Shown here piece by piece: positions 35,206-43,052 of a stretch of 64,000 nt of DNA. The DNA is from Kytococcus sedentarius DSM 20547. Its GTDB lineage: Bacteria > Actinomycetota > Actinomycetes > Actinomycetales > Dermatophilaceae. The notes under the pieces were generated by a model. That model saw only the letters and a list, made by a program, of their open reading frames with translations, made no database searches and was not told the origin of the DNA. The DNA lies in the NCBI RefSeq assembly GCF_000023925.1, contig NC_013169.1, positions 2,356,001 through 2,420,000 on the forward strand, written 5' to 3'. Both the position numbers and the translations under genes were made by a program. Within the stretch, counting starts at the first letter, position 1; every line of letters begins with the position of its first letter.

Positions 35206-35282
35206 ACACCTGGCCACGACAGAACACATCTGACCCCCTGGCACCCCGAGCCGCCGAGGCGTGCTCCTGCCACACTGCCGCC

Positions 35283-36024
35283 ATGTCTGACCCGCACCCG
35301 CACCCGCACGATGGCCCGGGCGAGCCCCCGCACCACCCGCACGGTCCGGGCCACGGGCGGGCTCCCGCATCGGAGCACCCACCCACCAGCGCGGAGCACT
35401 GGGACGAGCGCTACGCCGGCGAGCCCACCTGGAGCGGCGACCCGAACGGCGCGCTGGTCGCCGAGGTGGCGGGCCTGACGCCCGGGCGGGTGCTCGACAT
35501 CGGATGCGGTGAGGGCGCCGACGCGGTGTGGCTCGCCCAACAGGGATGGACCGTCACCGCGCTGGACATCTCCCCCAACGCGGTCGCGCTCACCCGGGCC
35601 GCGGCCGAGCGGGCGGGGGTGGAGGTCACCGGCATCGCCGCGCCGTTCACCGAGGCCGAGCTGGCGCCCGGGAGTTTCGACCTGGTGAGCGCGATGTACC
35701 CCGTGCTGGAGCGCACCGCCGACAAGCGCGCCGAGCGGCGACTGGCCGAGCTGGTGGCACCGGGCGGGACGCTGCTGCTCGTGAACCACGAGATCGACCC
35801 GGCGCACGTGCACGAGGGGCACGAGGGGTTCGACCCGATGCGGTTCCTCGACCCGGCCGCGGTGCGTGCGTCGTTGGGGCCGGGCCGGGCCGGGCCGGGC
35901 CGGGCCGGGCCGGGCCGGGCCGGGCCGGGAGGTCATGGTCAACGAGGCGCGGGAGCGTCACGTGGCCGGCGGGGCAGGGGCGGGGCACACGGTGGGCCTG
36001 GTGGTGCGCGCGCGGAAGCGGTGA
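35283..36024 (+). pseudogene. SAM-dependent methyltransferase, frameshifted at a GGGCC repeat
   Basis: Residues 1 to about 198 are a normal class I methyltransferase (SAM motif VLDIGCGEGADAVWLAQQGW, then FDLVSAMYPVLER), paralogous to 38746-39417. At 35877 the frame enters about ten GGGCC units and leaves in the wrong phase, running through to the stop at 36515. The expected tail (EVMVNEARERHVAGG..VRARKR) survives in the next frame and stops at 36022. By arithmetic, gain of one 5-nt unit or loss of two would restore it. It could be a decayed gene, a phase-variable gene or a sequencing error. Confidence 0.65.
35877..35929. repeat. Pentanucleotide repeat (GGGCC), about ten copies
   Basis: An uninterrupted run of GGGCC units lies inside a methyltransferase gene and replaces the few bases (GACGAGTG in the paralogue) expected there. 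Because the unit is not a multiple of three, copy-number change shifts the frame. Such runs are slippage-prone in replication and also in sequencing. Confidence 0.9.
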
Positions 36025-36173
36025 GCGGGGCGCGCGGGCGGTGGGGTGAGCGGGCCGATGGGGTGAGCTCACCGCATCGGGGAGGGGCACCCGCATCGGG
36101 GAGCCGGGACGCGTCTGCGCACACCGCGCCGCTGAGCCCCCGCCCCGTGCCCTCGCCCCTCTACCATCGCCCC

Positions 36174-36515
36174 ATGGAGCCCATCACCAAACGCGCCAAC
36201 TCCCTGCTGCACGGCACCGAGGAGGTCAGCTGGCGCGGCTCCCCCGTCAAGGGCATCTGGGTGGGGGGCCGGGTCACCGCCGACGACCATGGGGTCGCCT
36301 TCGCCCCCAACGCCATGAACAAGTCGATGCACCCGATGGACACCACCTGGCGCATCGAGTACGCCGAGATCCGCCGGGTGCGCGTGCGCTACGGCGTGGG
36401 CACCAAGATCGTCGAGCTGCACGGTGACGACCGCGTCGCCACCTTCCGCTGCTTCGGCGCCCGCCGGGTGGCCGCAGAGATCGCCCAGCGGGCCACCGCG
36501 CCCCTGGAGGGCTGA
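36174..36515 (+). CDS. Small conserved protein of unknown function (copy B)
   Basis: This 113-aa near-duplicate of the protein at 23874 lies exactly 12,300 nt away and differs at about ten bases by eye. It has the same beta-rich layout, ending FGARRVAAEIAQRATAPLEG. The upstream and immediate downstream bases are also alike, so the duplication is larger than the gene. It lies in frame with the read-through of the broken methyltransferase, but its own ATG and matching upstream context argue for independent translation. Function unknown. Confidence 0.7.
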   Translation: MEPITKRANSLLHGTEEVSWRGSPVKGIWVGGRVTADDHGVAFAPNAMNKSMHPMDTTWRIEYAEIRRVRVRYGVGTKIVELHGDDRVATFRCFGARRVAAEIAQRATAPLEG

Positions 36516-36538
36516 GGCGGCGCCCCCACATCAGGGGG

Positions 36539-36793
36539 CGCGCGTTCGGCGAGCAGCTCACGACGATGGCGCACGCGCAGGGCGTCGACATGGAGCTCAT
36601 GCACCGCGCCACCGCCATGGCCTCGGTCAGCTGGGACTCGGTGCCGCACAACGGCGCGATCATCACCCTGCTGCGGGACACCGGCCTCACCCCACCGGGA
36701 GGGATACAAGGACACTTCGTGCTCACCGTGCTGGTGCCGTTCATCGGCGTGGCCGCGGTGATCGCGCTCGGGCTGGGGGTCGGGGCGTTCTGA
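36539..36793 (+). pseudogene. C-terminal fragment of a GntP-family permease (copy B)
   Basis: About 84 codons read RAFGEQLTTMAHAQGVDMEL, then MHRATAMASVSWDSVPHNG, AIITLL and the terminal transmembrane helix PFIGVAAVIALGLGVGAF. This is the last part of a gluconate-permease-like transporter, in which HNGAVITLL is conserved. The first roughly 370 residues are missing and no start is evident, although ATG 36566 could open 75 codons. It is probably a relic. Confidence 0.65.
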
Positions 36794-36802
36794 GGCGGGC
36801 GC

Positions 36803-37183
36803 TCAGCCCGGGTTGCCCACCCAGATCCGCACCTTGAGGCGGTTGTCCTCCACGATCTGGCACTCCGCCTGGCCCGTGCCCACGGGGATCGTCTCGCCCT
36901 GGCGGCACTCGTACTCCCCGTCCCTCGTGGCAACGAAGCGCGCCACGCCGTTCTCCGCACCCAGGAAGTCGTAGTGGTCCGCGAAGTCGTTGCCGCTCTT
37001 GCCGGGCGTGACGAAGAAGTTGAGCTGCACCGTGTTCGCGGACCCCGTGGTGTCGATGACGCACTCGCCGCCCTTGCCGGTCTGGAAGTCGCAGGAGCTG
37101 GTCTGCTTGTTGCAGGCCGTCAGACCGGTGGCGAGCAGGGCGGCCACCGCCACCAGGGCGGGGATGCGGGCGTGTCGAGTCAT
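36803..37183 (-). CDS. Small secreted lipoprotein (DUF4333-like)
   Basis: This 126-aa protein has a signal peptide MTRHARIPALVAVAALLATG and lipobox LTAC. The mature domain contains paired cysteines (SSCDFQTGKGGEC and YECRQGETIPVGTGQAEC) that could form disulfides outside the cell, and ends KVRIWVGNPG. The fold resembles small DUF4333-type lipoproteins, which is a tentative match. A truncated relative lies at 27913-28031. Confidence 0.75.
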   Translation of the reverse strand: MTRHARIPALVAVAALLATGLTACNKQTSSCDFQTGKGGECVIDTTGSANTVQLNFFVTPGKSGNDFADHYDFLGAENGVARFVATRDGEYECRQGETIPVGTGQAECQIVEDNRLKVRIWVGNPG

Positions 37184-37384
37184 GGGGGCCTCCTTCGGCC
37201 CCCAGTGCGCCGGACCGGCGGGGCGTGCGGGGCGGGGCGGGGCGTGCGGCCGCTCTCACCGGAGGTACCGCCACCCGGGTGGCAGAGCCGCGCCAGATCA
37301 CCGCCCCCCGCACACCTCGTGTCGCGCGGGATCCGACGGGCAGGACTGAGGCGGCGGGAGCTGCGGCAGCGGCGGCCACTGCCT

Positions 37385-37454
37385 CAAACTGTCGTCCTTC
37401 CGTCCAACCTGCCGCATGTGCACGCGTCAGGTTGGACGAGGTGACGACAGTTTG
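37385..37454. repeat. 70-nt imperfect inverted repeat
   Basis: CAAACTGTCGTC (37385-37396) and GTCCAACCTG (37402-37411) pair with CAGGTTGGAC (37428-37437) and GACGACAGTTTG (37443-37454), around a 16-nt loop, with a 5-nt unpaired stretch on each arm. There is no T run, so it is not a classical terminator. It could be a small non-autonomous element or a regulatory hairpin. Confidence 0.7.
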
Positions 37455-37456
37455 CG

Positions 37457-37576
37457 TCACCGGCTGTCCCGATGGCGACGGGTCATCAGCGGGCCGATGA
37501 CGTCGTAGGTGGTCAGCATCAGCAACAGAACCGGCACGGAGCCGGTCCAGGTAGCCACCTCCTCATCGGTGGCCAC
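37457..37576 (-). CDS. Possible 39-aa membrane peptide or gene remnant
   Basis: From GTG 37576 the frame reads VATDEEVATWTGSVPVLLLM, then LTTYDVIGPLMTRRHRDSR. It has one hydrophobic stretch and a basic tail. There is no obvious ribosome binding site and it abuts the inverted repeat, so a decayed gene tail is as likely as a real peptide. Confidence 0.2.
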   Translation of the reverse strand: MATDEEVATWTGSVPVLLLMLTTYDVIGPLMTRRHRDSR

Positions 37577-37621
37577 CCACGCGATCCACTACGCTCCCTC
37601 GCGTCTACTTGCATCACTAAC

Positions 37622-37633
37622 TTGCACCTGCAA
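37622..37633. promoter_or_regulatory. Probable MarR operator
   Basis: TTGCACCTGCAA is a 5-bp dyad around CC, centred about 16 nt before the marR ATG. A further half-site, TTGCAT, lies at 37609-37614. Its position over the start region suits autorepression by the MarR protein. Confidence 0.55.
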
Positions 37634-37643
37634 AACTGCCCCC

Positions 37644-38060
37644 ATGAACCTCGGCCCCGCCTTCGACCTCCACCTGCTCGTCCAGGCCATGGACGGCGCC
37701 GCCGACCGCATCCTCAGCCGTGAGCTGGGGCTGGGGTACCGCCGCTTCCTCGCCCTGGTGGTCACCGACTCCGCCGGGCCCCTCACCCAACGCGCGCTGG
37801 CTGAGGAGCTCGGCACCACCGAGGCCTCGGTCAGCCGCATGGTCCGCTCGCTGGAGGACGCGGGCCTGGTCACCGTCACCCCATCGGGCACCGGACGCGC
37901 CCGCCACGTGACGCTCACCGACGCCGGGCGCGACCTGCGCACCCGCGCCGACGCACTCCTGGAGGGGTCCTTCGAGCAGGCCGTCGCCGGCTCCGGGGTG
38001 GACCTCGCCGAGTACCAGCGGCAGACCCGCCTACTGCGCGACGCCCTCGGAGGCACCTGA
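37644..38060 (+). CDS. MarR-family transcriptional regulator
   Basis: This 138-aa protein has the MarR winged helix (TQRALAEELGTTEASVSRMVRSLEDAGLVTVTPSGTGRARHVTLTDAG, with wing residues about 50-95) flanked by dimerisation helices. ATG 37644 was chosen because the conserved domain begins soon after it and the putative operator lies just upstream. Its stop shares a base with the DUF2306 start (TGATG), so the two are co-transcribed. A tail-only copy lies at 19367. Confidence 0.88.
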   Translation: MNLGPAFDLHLLVQAMDGAADRILSRELGLGYRRFLALVVTDSAGPLTQRALAEELGTTEASVSRMVRSLEDAGLVTVTPSGTGRARHVTLTDAGRDLRTRADALLEGSFEQAVAGSGVDLAEYQRQTRLLRDALGGT

Positions 38061-38560
38061 TGGACACCACCTGGACCACCCTGCTCGTCACCCACACCCT
38101 CGCCGCATCGATCGCCCTGCCCCTGGGCGCCTACCAGCTCTGGCGCCGCCCCCGCGGCGACGCCCAGCACCGCCTCATCGGGCGCGTCTGGGCGGTGCTG
38201 ATGCTGTACGTGGCGGCCAGCTCCTTCGGCATCACCGGGCTGAACGGCTCGTCCTGGAGCGTGCTGCACGCCCTGTCGGGCGCGACGATCGTCAGCGTCG
38301 TCGCCGGCGTGTGGGCGATCCGCCGGGGCAACTTGCGCGGCCACCTCGGCTCGATGCGGGGAGCCTGGTTCGGTCTGCTCGGCGCCTTCGTGTTCGCCGT
38401 GGCCGTGCCGGCCCGCCACATCCCGCAGCTCGCCGTGCATGACCCCGCGGCGCTGACGCGGTCGGTGGTGCTGGTGGCCACGGCGGCGGGGTTCGTGGTG
38501 CTGGCGGGGCGGTTCAGTGGGCGGCGGAGCGAGGCCACAGCGCGGCCCACATCCCGCTGA
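38060..38560 (+). CDS. DUF2306-like integral membrane protein
   Basis: This 166-aa protein has about four transmembrane segments (TLLVTHTLAASIALPLGAYQ, VWAVLMLYVAASSFGI, LGAFVFAVAVPARHIPQL, VVLVATAAGFVVLAGRF). Histidine residues in HRLIGRVWAV and MRGAWFGLLGAF are typical of DUF2306 proteins. It is coupled to the upstream MarR gene, which probably controls it. No activity is known for the family. Confidence 0.75.
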   Translation: MDTTWTTLLVTHTLAASIALPLGAYQLWRRPRGDAQHRLIGRVWAVLMLYVAASSFGITGLNGSSWSVLHALSGATIVSVVAGVWAIRRGNLRGHLGSMRGAWFGLLGAFVFAVAVPARHIPQLAVHDPAALTRSVVLVATAAGFVVLAGRFSGRRSEATARPTSR

Positions 38561-38648
38561 CCACACCCACCTCTTGCCCAGCGGGACCCAGCGGACCAGA
38601 CTGGGGCGACACCCGGCATCGGACCCGGGCCCGACCCCAGGAGCACCC

Positions 38649-38702
38649 ATGCTGGCAGCCCTCTTCGCCCTGCTTTTCGGCTTCCTGATCTTCCTGCCCT
38701 GA
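38649..38702 (+). CDS. Possible 17-residue hydrophobic peptide
   Basis: ATG 38649 opens MLAALFALLFGFLIFLP and stops at 38700. The leader AGGAGCACCCATG is the same ribosome-binding context that precedes the genes at 41740 and 55976. The peptide would be a single short membrane helix. Independent transcription is not evident, and conservation would be needed to accept it. Confidence 0.4.
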   Translation: MLAALFALLFGFLIFLP

Positions 38703-38745
38703 GGCGGTGGGGGCGGCGGCCAGGTCGCGCTGTCAGACTCACCCC

Positions 38746-39417
38746 ATGACGTCCTCGCCCGCCGCGCCCCACGACCACCCGCACGGGCCCGGCCACGGCC
38801 AGGCGCCCGCATCGGAGCACCCGCCCACGAGCGTGGAGCACTGGGACGAGCGGTACTCCGGCGAGCCCACTTGGAGCGGCGAGCCGAACGGCGCGCTGGT
38901 CGCGGAGGTGGCGGGCCTGACGCCCGGGCGGGTGCTCGACATCGGATGCGGTGAGGGCGCCGATGCGGTGTGGCTCGCCCAGCAGGGCTGGGAGGTCACC
39001 GCGCTGGACATCTCCCCCAACGCAGTCGCGTTGACGCAGGCGGCGGCGGAGCGGGTGGGGGTGTCGGTGACGGGGGTGGCGGCTGGTCTTCTGTCGGCGG
39101 ACCTGCCGGCCGCGGGGTTCGACCTGGTGAGCGCGATGTACCCCGTGCTCGAGCGGACGCCTGACCGCGCTGTGGAGCGGAAGCTGACGTCGCTGGTGGC
39201 GCCGGGCGGGACGTTGCTGTTCGTGCACCACGAGGTGGACCCGGCCCACGTGCACGAGGGTTTCGACCCGACTCGCTTTCTCGACCCCGCGGCGGTGCGG
39301 GCCTCCTTGGGTGACGAATGGGAGGTGGTGGTCGATGAGGCGCGGCCGCGTCACGTGGCCGGCGGCGCCGGGGCGGGGCACACGGTGGACCTGGTGGTGC
39401 GCGCCCGGAAGCGGTGA
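38746..39417 (+). CDS. SAM-dependent class I methyltransferase
   Basis: This 223-aa protein has a His/Pro-rich N-terminus, then WDERYSGEPTWSGEPNGALV, the SAM motif VLDIGCGEGADAVWLAQQGW (near residue 63), VTALDISPNAV and FDLVSAMYPVLERTPD. It is a close paralogue of the broken gene at 35283 but ends normally (VDLVVRARKR). Relatives methylate small molecules, for example thiopurine/tellurite-type or phospholipid methyltransferases. The substrate cannot be assigned. Confidence 0.85.
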   Translation: MTSSPAAPHDHPHGPGHGQAPASEHPPTSVEHWDERYSGEPTWSGEPNGALVAEVAGLTPGRVLDIGCGEGADAVWLAQQGWEVTALDISPNAVALTQAAAERVGVSVTGVAAGLLSADLPAAGFDLVSAMYPVLERTPDRAVERKLTSLVAPGGTLLFVHHEVDPAHVHEGFDPTRFLDPAAVRASLGDEWEVVVDEARPRHVAGGAGAGHTVDLVVRARKR

Positions 39418-39671
39418 GGGGTGCGGGCACGACGGTGGCACCGGAGGGCGAACCTGGCGAACTGGACTCACCACCCGACGCACCACTGGTACCCGACTCA
39501 CCGGACCCCGGCGAGGTGCCAGTCGAATCCGCGCTCGTCGGGCCACCCCAGGCCGTGCTGCTCGACGAGGAAACAGGGTCCTGCGCCTCACCCGAACAGG
39601 CCCCGTTGTCCACAGAACCAGGAGATGGCACCTGGCGCCCCAGGCACTCGTCCACATGTTCTATCGACGGC

Positions 39672-39700
39672 TTGTCATTGTCGCCCCTGTGTACTATTCT
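39672..39700 (+). promoter_or_regulatory. Promoter upstream of the HNH nuclease gene
   Basis: TTGTCA (39672-39677) and TATTCT (39695-39700) are separated by 17 nt. A GGGGAGGGGG ribosome-binding stretch follows before ATG 39756. This supports the 39756 start, because the promoter lies inside the longer open frame that begins at 39414. Confidence 0.55.
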
Positions 39701-39755
39701 GATGGCAGTCGGTCGGGCAGGGGGTTCGGCCACACATCCTGGGGAGGGGGCGACC

Positions 39756-41498
39756 ATGGACGATCTGTTCAGCACAGCGCGCGCCACGACGCCCACCGCG
39801 CCCGGGGATCTCGACCCGCGATCGCAACGAGCGACCGGTGGCAGCCCGGCGCCCAGAACGGATGCACCCGGCCTAGACCCCACCGCGACCAACCCTCTTC
39901 CCGACTCCAGCAGCGTGCCGCACCCGGCCATGGTGATTCAGCAGCTCTGCGCGGAGGCCAACGCGACGGTCGATGCCCTTCTCGATGCCGTGGCCGACCT
40001 CGGGGCCCGCGCCGACACCCTGGACAGTCGTGACCTGGAGTGGTTGGTCCGGGAGGTCCAGACCCTGGTCAACCGGCACGACCGAGTCCGCATCCGCGCC
40101 CTGGACGTCGTCCGCGCCACCCGCGAAGCCGGCAACGCCCACCACCTCGATGACGCACAGTTCACCGCCGGGCGCACCCGTACCAGTGCCCGCCAGGTGG
40201 GGCGCGACGCCGACCTCGCGAAGGCGCTGGGCAATCACCGGCCCGCCCCCAGGGACCCAGCGGCTGACCCTCGGGGAGGTCGCACCCCGGGCACTGACGC
40301 GACTGGTCTGGGTGACACTCCCGCCGGCGACGGACAGCTCGATGAGGGCCAGCCCGCCCACTCGCCGACCGCCCAGGCGTGGGACGCCGGGCTGATCAAC
40401 CGGGAGCAGGCGCTGATCATCACGCAGGCCCTGGAGAGCCTCCCCGACCACCTCACCGAGGAGCAGCGCTCGCGGGTGGAGACCGGACTGGTCTCGAAGG
40501 CCCAGCACCTGTCCCCTGCCAAGCTGCGCAGGGCCGCCAAGCGCGCCCTGGCAGAGCTCGATCTTCCAGACGCTGAGGTCGACGAGCACCACAACGACGT
40601 GGTGCGCACCGAGGAGCAGGCCGCCTGGGAGGCAGCGTCGTTCTGGATGAAGGACAACCACGACGGCACGTGGTTCGGCCAGTTCACCCTGCCTGACCTG
40701 CAGGCCCACATGCTCAAGAAGGCGCTGGACACCCTGACCAGCCCCCGACGTCGCAGCAGCACCAAGGACAGCGGCACATACCCGGGGACGGGCGGTGGCG
40801 AAGCGGGCGGGGGCCTGCCGGGCACCGCCTGCGCTGACACGGTGGGCACCACTGGCGCCGCGGCACCCAGCGCCAGCGACGGAGCGATGGGCGCGCACGG
40901 GACGGGCGACGCACGTTTCGACCGGCAGCTGCGCGACCAGCAGCGCGGTCAGGCCTTGGCAGAACTCATCGACCACTTGCCCACCGACAAGCTCGGCTCC
41001 AAGATCAACGCGATCCTGCTGGTGACCACCGACCTGGAGACCCTCCGCGGAGAGGTCAACCGAGTGGGAATCACGGACACCGGGAACGAGGTCTCGGCCG
41101 CAGAGGTACGGCGGCTGGCCAGCAACGCGGGCACCATCCCCGTCGTCATGGGCGGTGACTCCATCCCGCTGGACCTTGGTCGACAACGACGCTTCTTCAA
41201 CGATGCTCAAAAGGCAGCCCTCGCCGCGAAGTACGACTCCTGCGCCGAACGGGACTGCGAACGACCCTTCGCCTGGTGCGAGATTCACCATGACAACCCG
41301 TGGTCACCGAGATACGGGCCAGGTGGTCAACTCCTCCATCCCGGGGGAGGGAGGACGGACCTCTCCAACGGAATCCCTCTGTGCGGCAGGCACAACCGCC
41401 TCGTAGAACATCCTCACTACAGCCACACCACCACGCGGGACGCGAGCGGCATGGCCACCATCACCTTCACCCGCCGCCGCCAGGGCGCCACATGCTGA
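39756..41498 (+). CDS. DUF222/13E12-type HNH endonuclease family protein
   Basis: This 580-aa protein has an N-terminal DUF222 helical domain (about residues 50-330; VDALLDAVADLGARADTLDS), a low-complexity Gly/Thr-rich insert, and a C-terminal HNH domain (CERPFAWCEIHH with a distant GGRTDLSNGIPLCGRHN, about residues 500-555). Cys and His residues would bind zinc and metal. Such proteins belong to the 13E12 repeat family, present in many copies in actinobacteria. Their role is unresolved; mobile or phage-attachment links are known for some. Confidence 0.88.
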   Translation: MDDLFSTARATTPTAPGDLDPRSQRATGGSPAPRTDAPGLDPTATNPLPDSSSVPHPAMVIQQLCAEANATVDALLDAVADLGARADTLDSRDLEWLVREVQTLVNRHDRVRIRALDVVRATREAGNAHHLDDAQFTAGRTRTSARQVGRDADLAKALGNHRPAPRDPAADPRGGRTPGTDATGLGDTPAGDGQLDEGQPAHSPTAQAWDAGLINREQALIITQALESLPDHLTEEQRSRVETGLVSKAQHLSPAKLRRAAKRALAELDLPDAEVDEHHNDVVRTEEQAAWEAASFWMKDNHDGTWFGQFTLPDLQAHMLKKALDTLTSPRRRSSTKDSGTYPGTGGGEAGGGLPGTACADTVGTTGAAAPSASDGAMGAHGTGDARFDRQLRDQQRGQALAELIDHLPTDKLGSKINAILLVTTDLETLRGEVNRVGITDTGNEVSAAEVRRLASNAGTIPVVMGGDSIPLDLGRQRRFFNDAQKAALAAKYDSCAERDCERPFAWCEIHHDNPWSPRYGPGGQLLHPGGGRTDLSNGIPLCGRHNRLVEHPHYSHTTTRDASGMATITFTRRRQGATC

Positions 41499-41510
41499 CC
41501 TCTTACCGCC

Positions 41511-41602
41511 GACAGGCGCATCGCACGCCCGTGGCCCCGGGGTGCACGTCGGTGTACTGGTGTCCCGCACGACGGGCGCATCGCACGCGCGTGGCCTCGG
41601 GG
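41511..41602. repeat. Degenerate 60-nt tandem repeat
   Basis: GACAGGCGCATCGCACGCCC.. at 41511 recurs as GACGGGCGCATCGCACGCGC.. at 41571, with about four differences over 32 bases. A weaker third trace (CCCACGGCCTTGGGGTG) lies near 41607. It occupies the gap between the HNH nuclease and the amidohydrolase and has no evident function. Confidence 0.6.
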
Positions 41603-41739
41603 ACGCCCACGGCCTTGGGGTGTCCACCGCCACTCGACACCCATGGCCTGGCCCCGCACCGGACCCGGGGAATCCCGCGGGCCCCTTTCACGGTGGGACA
41701 GGACGGCCTAGCCTCGTGACCCCGACCCGAGGAGCACCC

Positions 41740-43011
41740 ATGCCCCGCACGGACGACCTGCAGGACCCGGCAGGACCGGCCCCGGACGACGAGAGACTCA
41801 CGGCGGACGCCGAGGCCATCGCCGAGGACCTGGTGACCTTGCGACGCGAGCTGCACCAGCTGCCTGAGGTGGGACTGCACCTCCCGGAGACGCAGGCGAG
41901 AGTCCTGGCAGCGCTCGAGGGTCTTCCACTGGAGGTGACCACAGGGAACACCACGACCTCGGTGGTCGCCGTTCTGCGCGGTGAGCACCCTGGCCCGGCG
42001 GTGATCCTGCGCGCGGACATGGACGCCCTGCCACTTACCGAGCAGAACGACCTGCCGTACCGGAGCAGCAACGGCGCGATGCACGCCTGCGGCCACGACC
42101 TCCACACCGCAGCGCTCGTGGGAGCGGCGCGTTTGCTCAGCGAGCGCCAGGAACAGCTGCACGGCAGCGTGATCCTGATGTTTCAGCCCGGTGAGGAGTC
42201 CCTCGGCGGCGCGACGTACATGCTCGAGGAGGGGCTGCTCGACGCCGCGCGCACCGGGGAGACCGCTACCCGCCCCGCAGGTGCCACGCACGACCAGGTC
42301 GTCGCCGCCTACGCGCTGCACGTCTTCCCCGGCGAGCGCGGCCGCATCGAGTACGCCGTCGGCCCCGCGATGGCCAGCAGCAACCGGCTCTACGTCACCA
42401 TGCACGGCGCGGGCGGGCACGGCTCCCAACCGCACCTGGCGACCGACCCGGTGCCCGCCCTGTTCGAGTTCGGCACGGCCCTGCAGGCCCGCATCACCCG
42501 CGCCTTCAGCGTGTTCGACCCCGTGGTCGCCACCGTCACGCAGCTCAGCGCGGGCGATGCGGTGAACGTCATCCCACCGTCGGCCCGACTCGGCGCCACG
42601 GTGCGGACGATCTCGGACGAGGCGCTCGACGGCATCGAGGCCGAGGCCCACCGGGCGGCCGAGAACATCGCGCGGGCCCATGGCTGCACCGCTGAGGTGG
42701 ATTTCGTACGCCAGTACCCGGTCACCCACAACGACCCGGACGCCACAGAGCAGGCCGCAGGGTGGCTGCGGGAGCTGTTCGGCGACGAGGCCGTCACCCG
42801 CCACCCCACGCCCCGGATGACGGGTGAGGACTTCTCGTTCGTCGCCAACGAGGTGCCGGGCGTGTTCCTCTACGTCGGCGCCTCGCCGGACGACGTGGAC
42901 CCCGCCACCGCCGCGTTCAACCACTCGCCACTGGTGCTGTTCGACGATGCGGTGCTGCCCACCATGGCGGCCACGCTGAGCCACCTCGCGCTGCGGCGAC
43001 TGGCGGGCTGA
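41740..43011 (+). CDS. M20-family amidohydrolase/metallopeptidase
   Basis: This 423-aa protein starts at ATG 41740 with AGGAG before it. M20D motifs are RADMDALPLTE, MHACGHDLHTAALVG (metal ligands), FQPGEESLGGATYMLEEG (catalytic Glu pair), a lid domain with MHGAGGHGSQPHLATDP, and RMTGEDFSFVANEVPG. Such enzymes hydrolyse N-acyl or N-acetyl amino acids, hippurate-like substrates or auxin conjugates. Substrate unknown. It is a monocistronic cytoplasmic enzyme. Confidence 0.9.
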   Translation: MPRTDDLQDPAGPAPDDERLTADAEAIAEDLVTLRRELHQLPEVGLHLPETQARVLAALEGLPLEVTTGNTTTSVVAVLRGEHPGPAVILRADMDALPLTEQNDLPYRSSNGAMHACGHDLHTAALVGAARLLSERQEQLHGSVILMFQPGEESLGGATYMLEEGLLDAARTGETATRPAGATHDQVVAAYALHVFPGERGRIEYAVGPAMASSNRLYVTMHGAGGHGSQPHLATDPVPALFEFGTALQARITRAFSVFDPVVATVTQLSAGDAVNVIPPSARLGATVRTISDEALDGIEAEAHRAAENIARAHGCTAEVDFVRQYPVTHNDPDATEQAAGWLRELFGDEAVTRHPTPRMTGEDFSFVANEVPGVFLYVGASPDDVDPATAAFNHSPLVLFDDAVLPTMAATLSHLALRRLAG

Positions 43012-43052
43012 ACACCACGCCGCACCGGCCGACGCACCGGCCGTCGCACGGC

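Noticed and set aside
35877-35929. GGGCC run considered as a CRISPR or origin-type iteron array
   Set aside because: The units are 5 nt with no spacers, and the run lies inside a reading frame, so it is a simple sequence repeat.
37401-37440. attC-like core sites (GTCCAAC and GTTGGAC) in the inverted repeat
   Set aside because: The two cores are only 16 nt apart with further pairing outside them, whereas attC cores are the outermost elements of a 57-141 nt site. No integrase or cassette is nearby.
39414-39755. Upstream extension of the HNH nuclease to 39414
   Set aside because: A -35/-10 promoter pair lies inside the extension and a strong ribosome site precedes ATG 39756. The extra residues are low-complexity and not DUF222-like.
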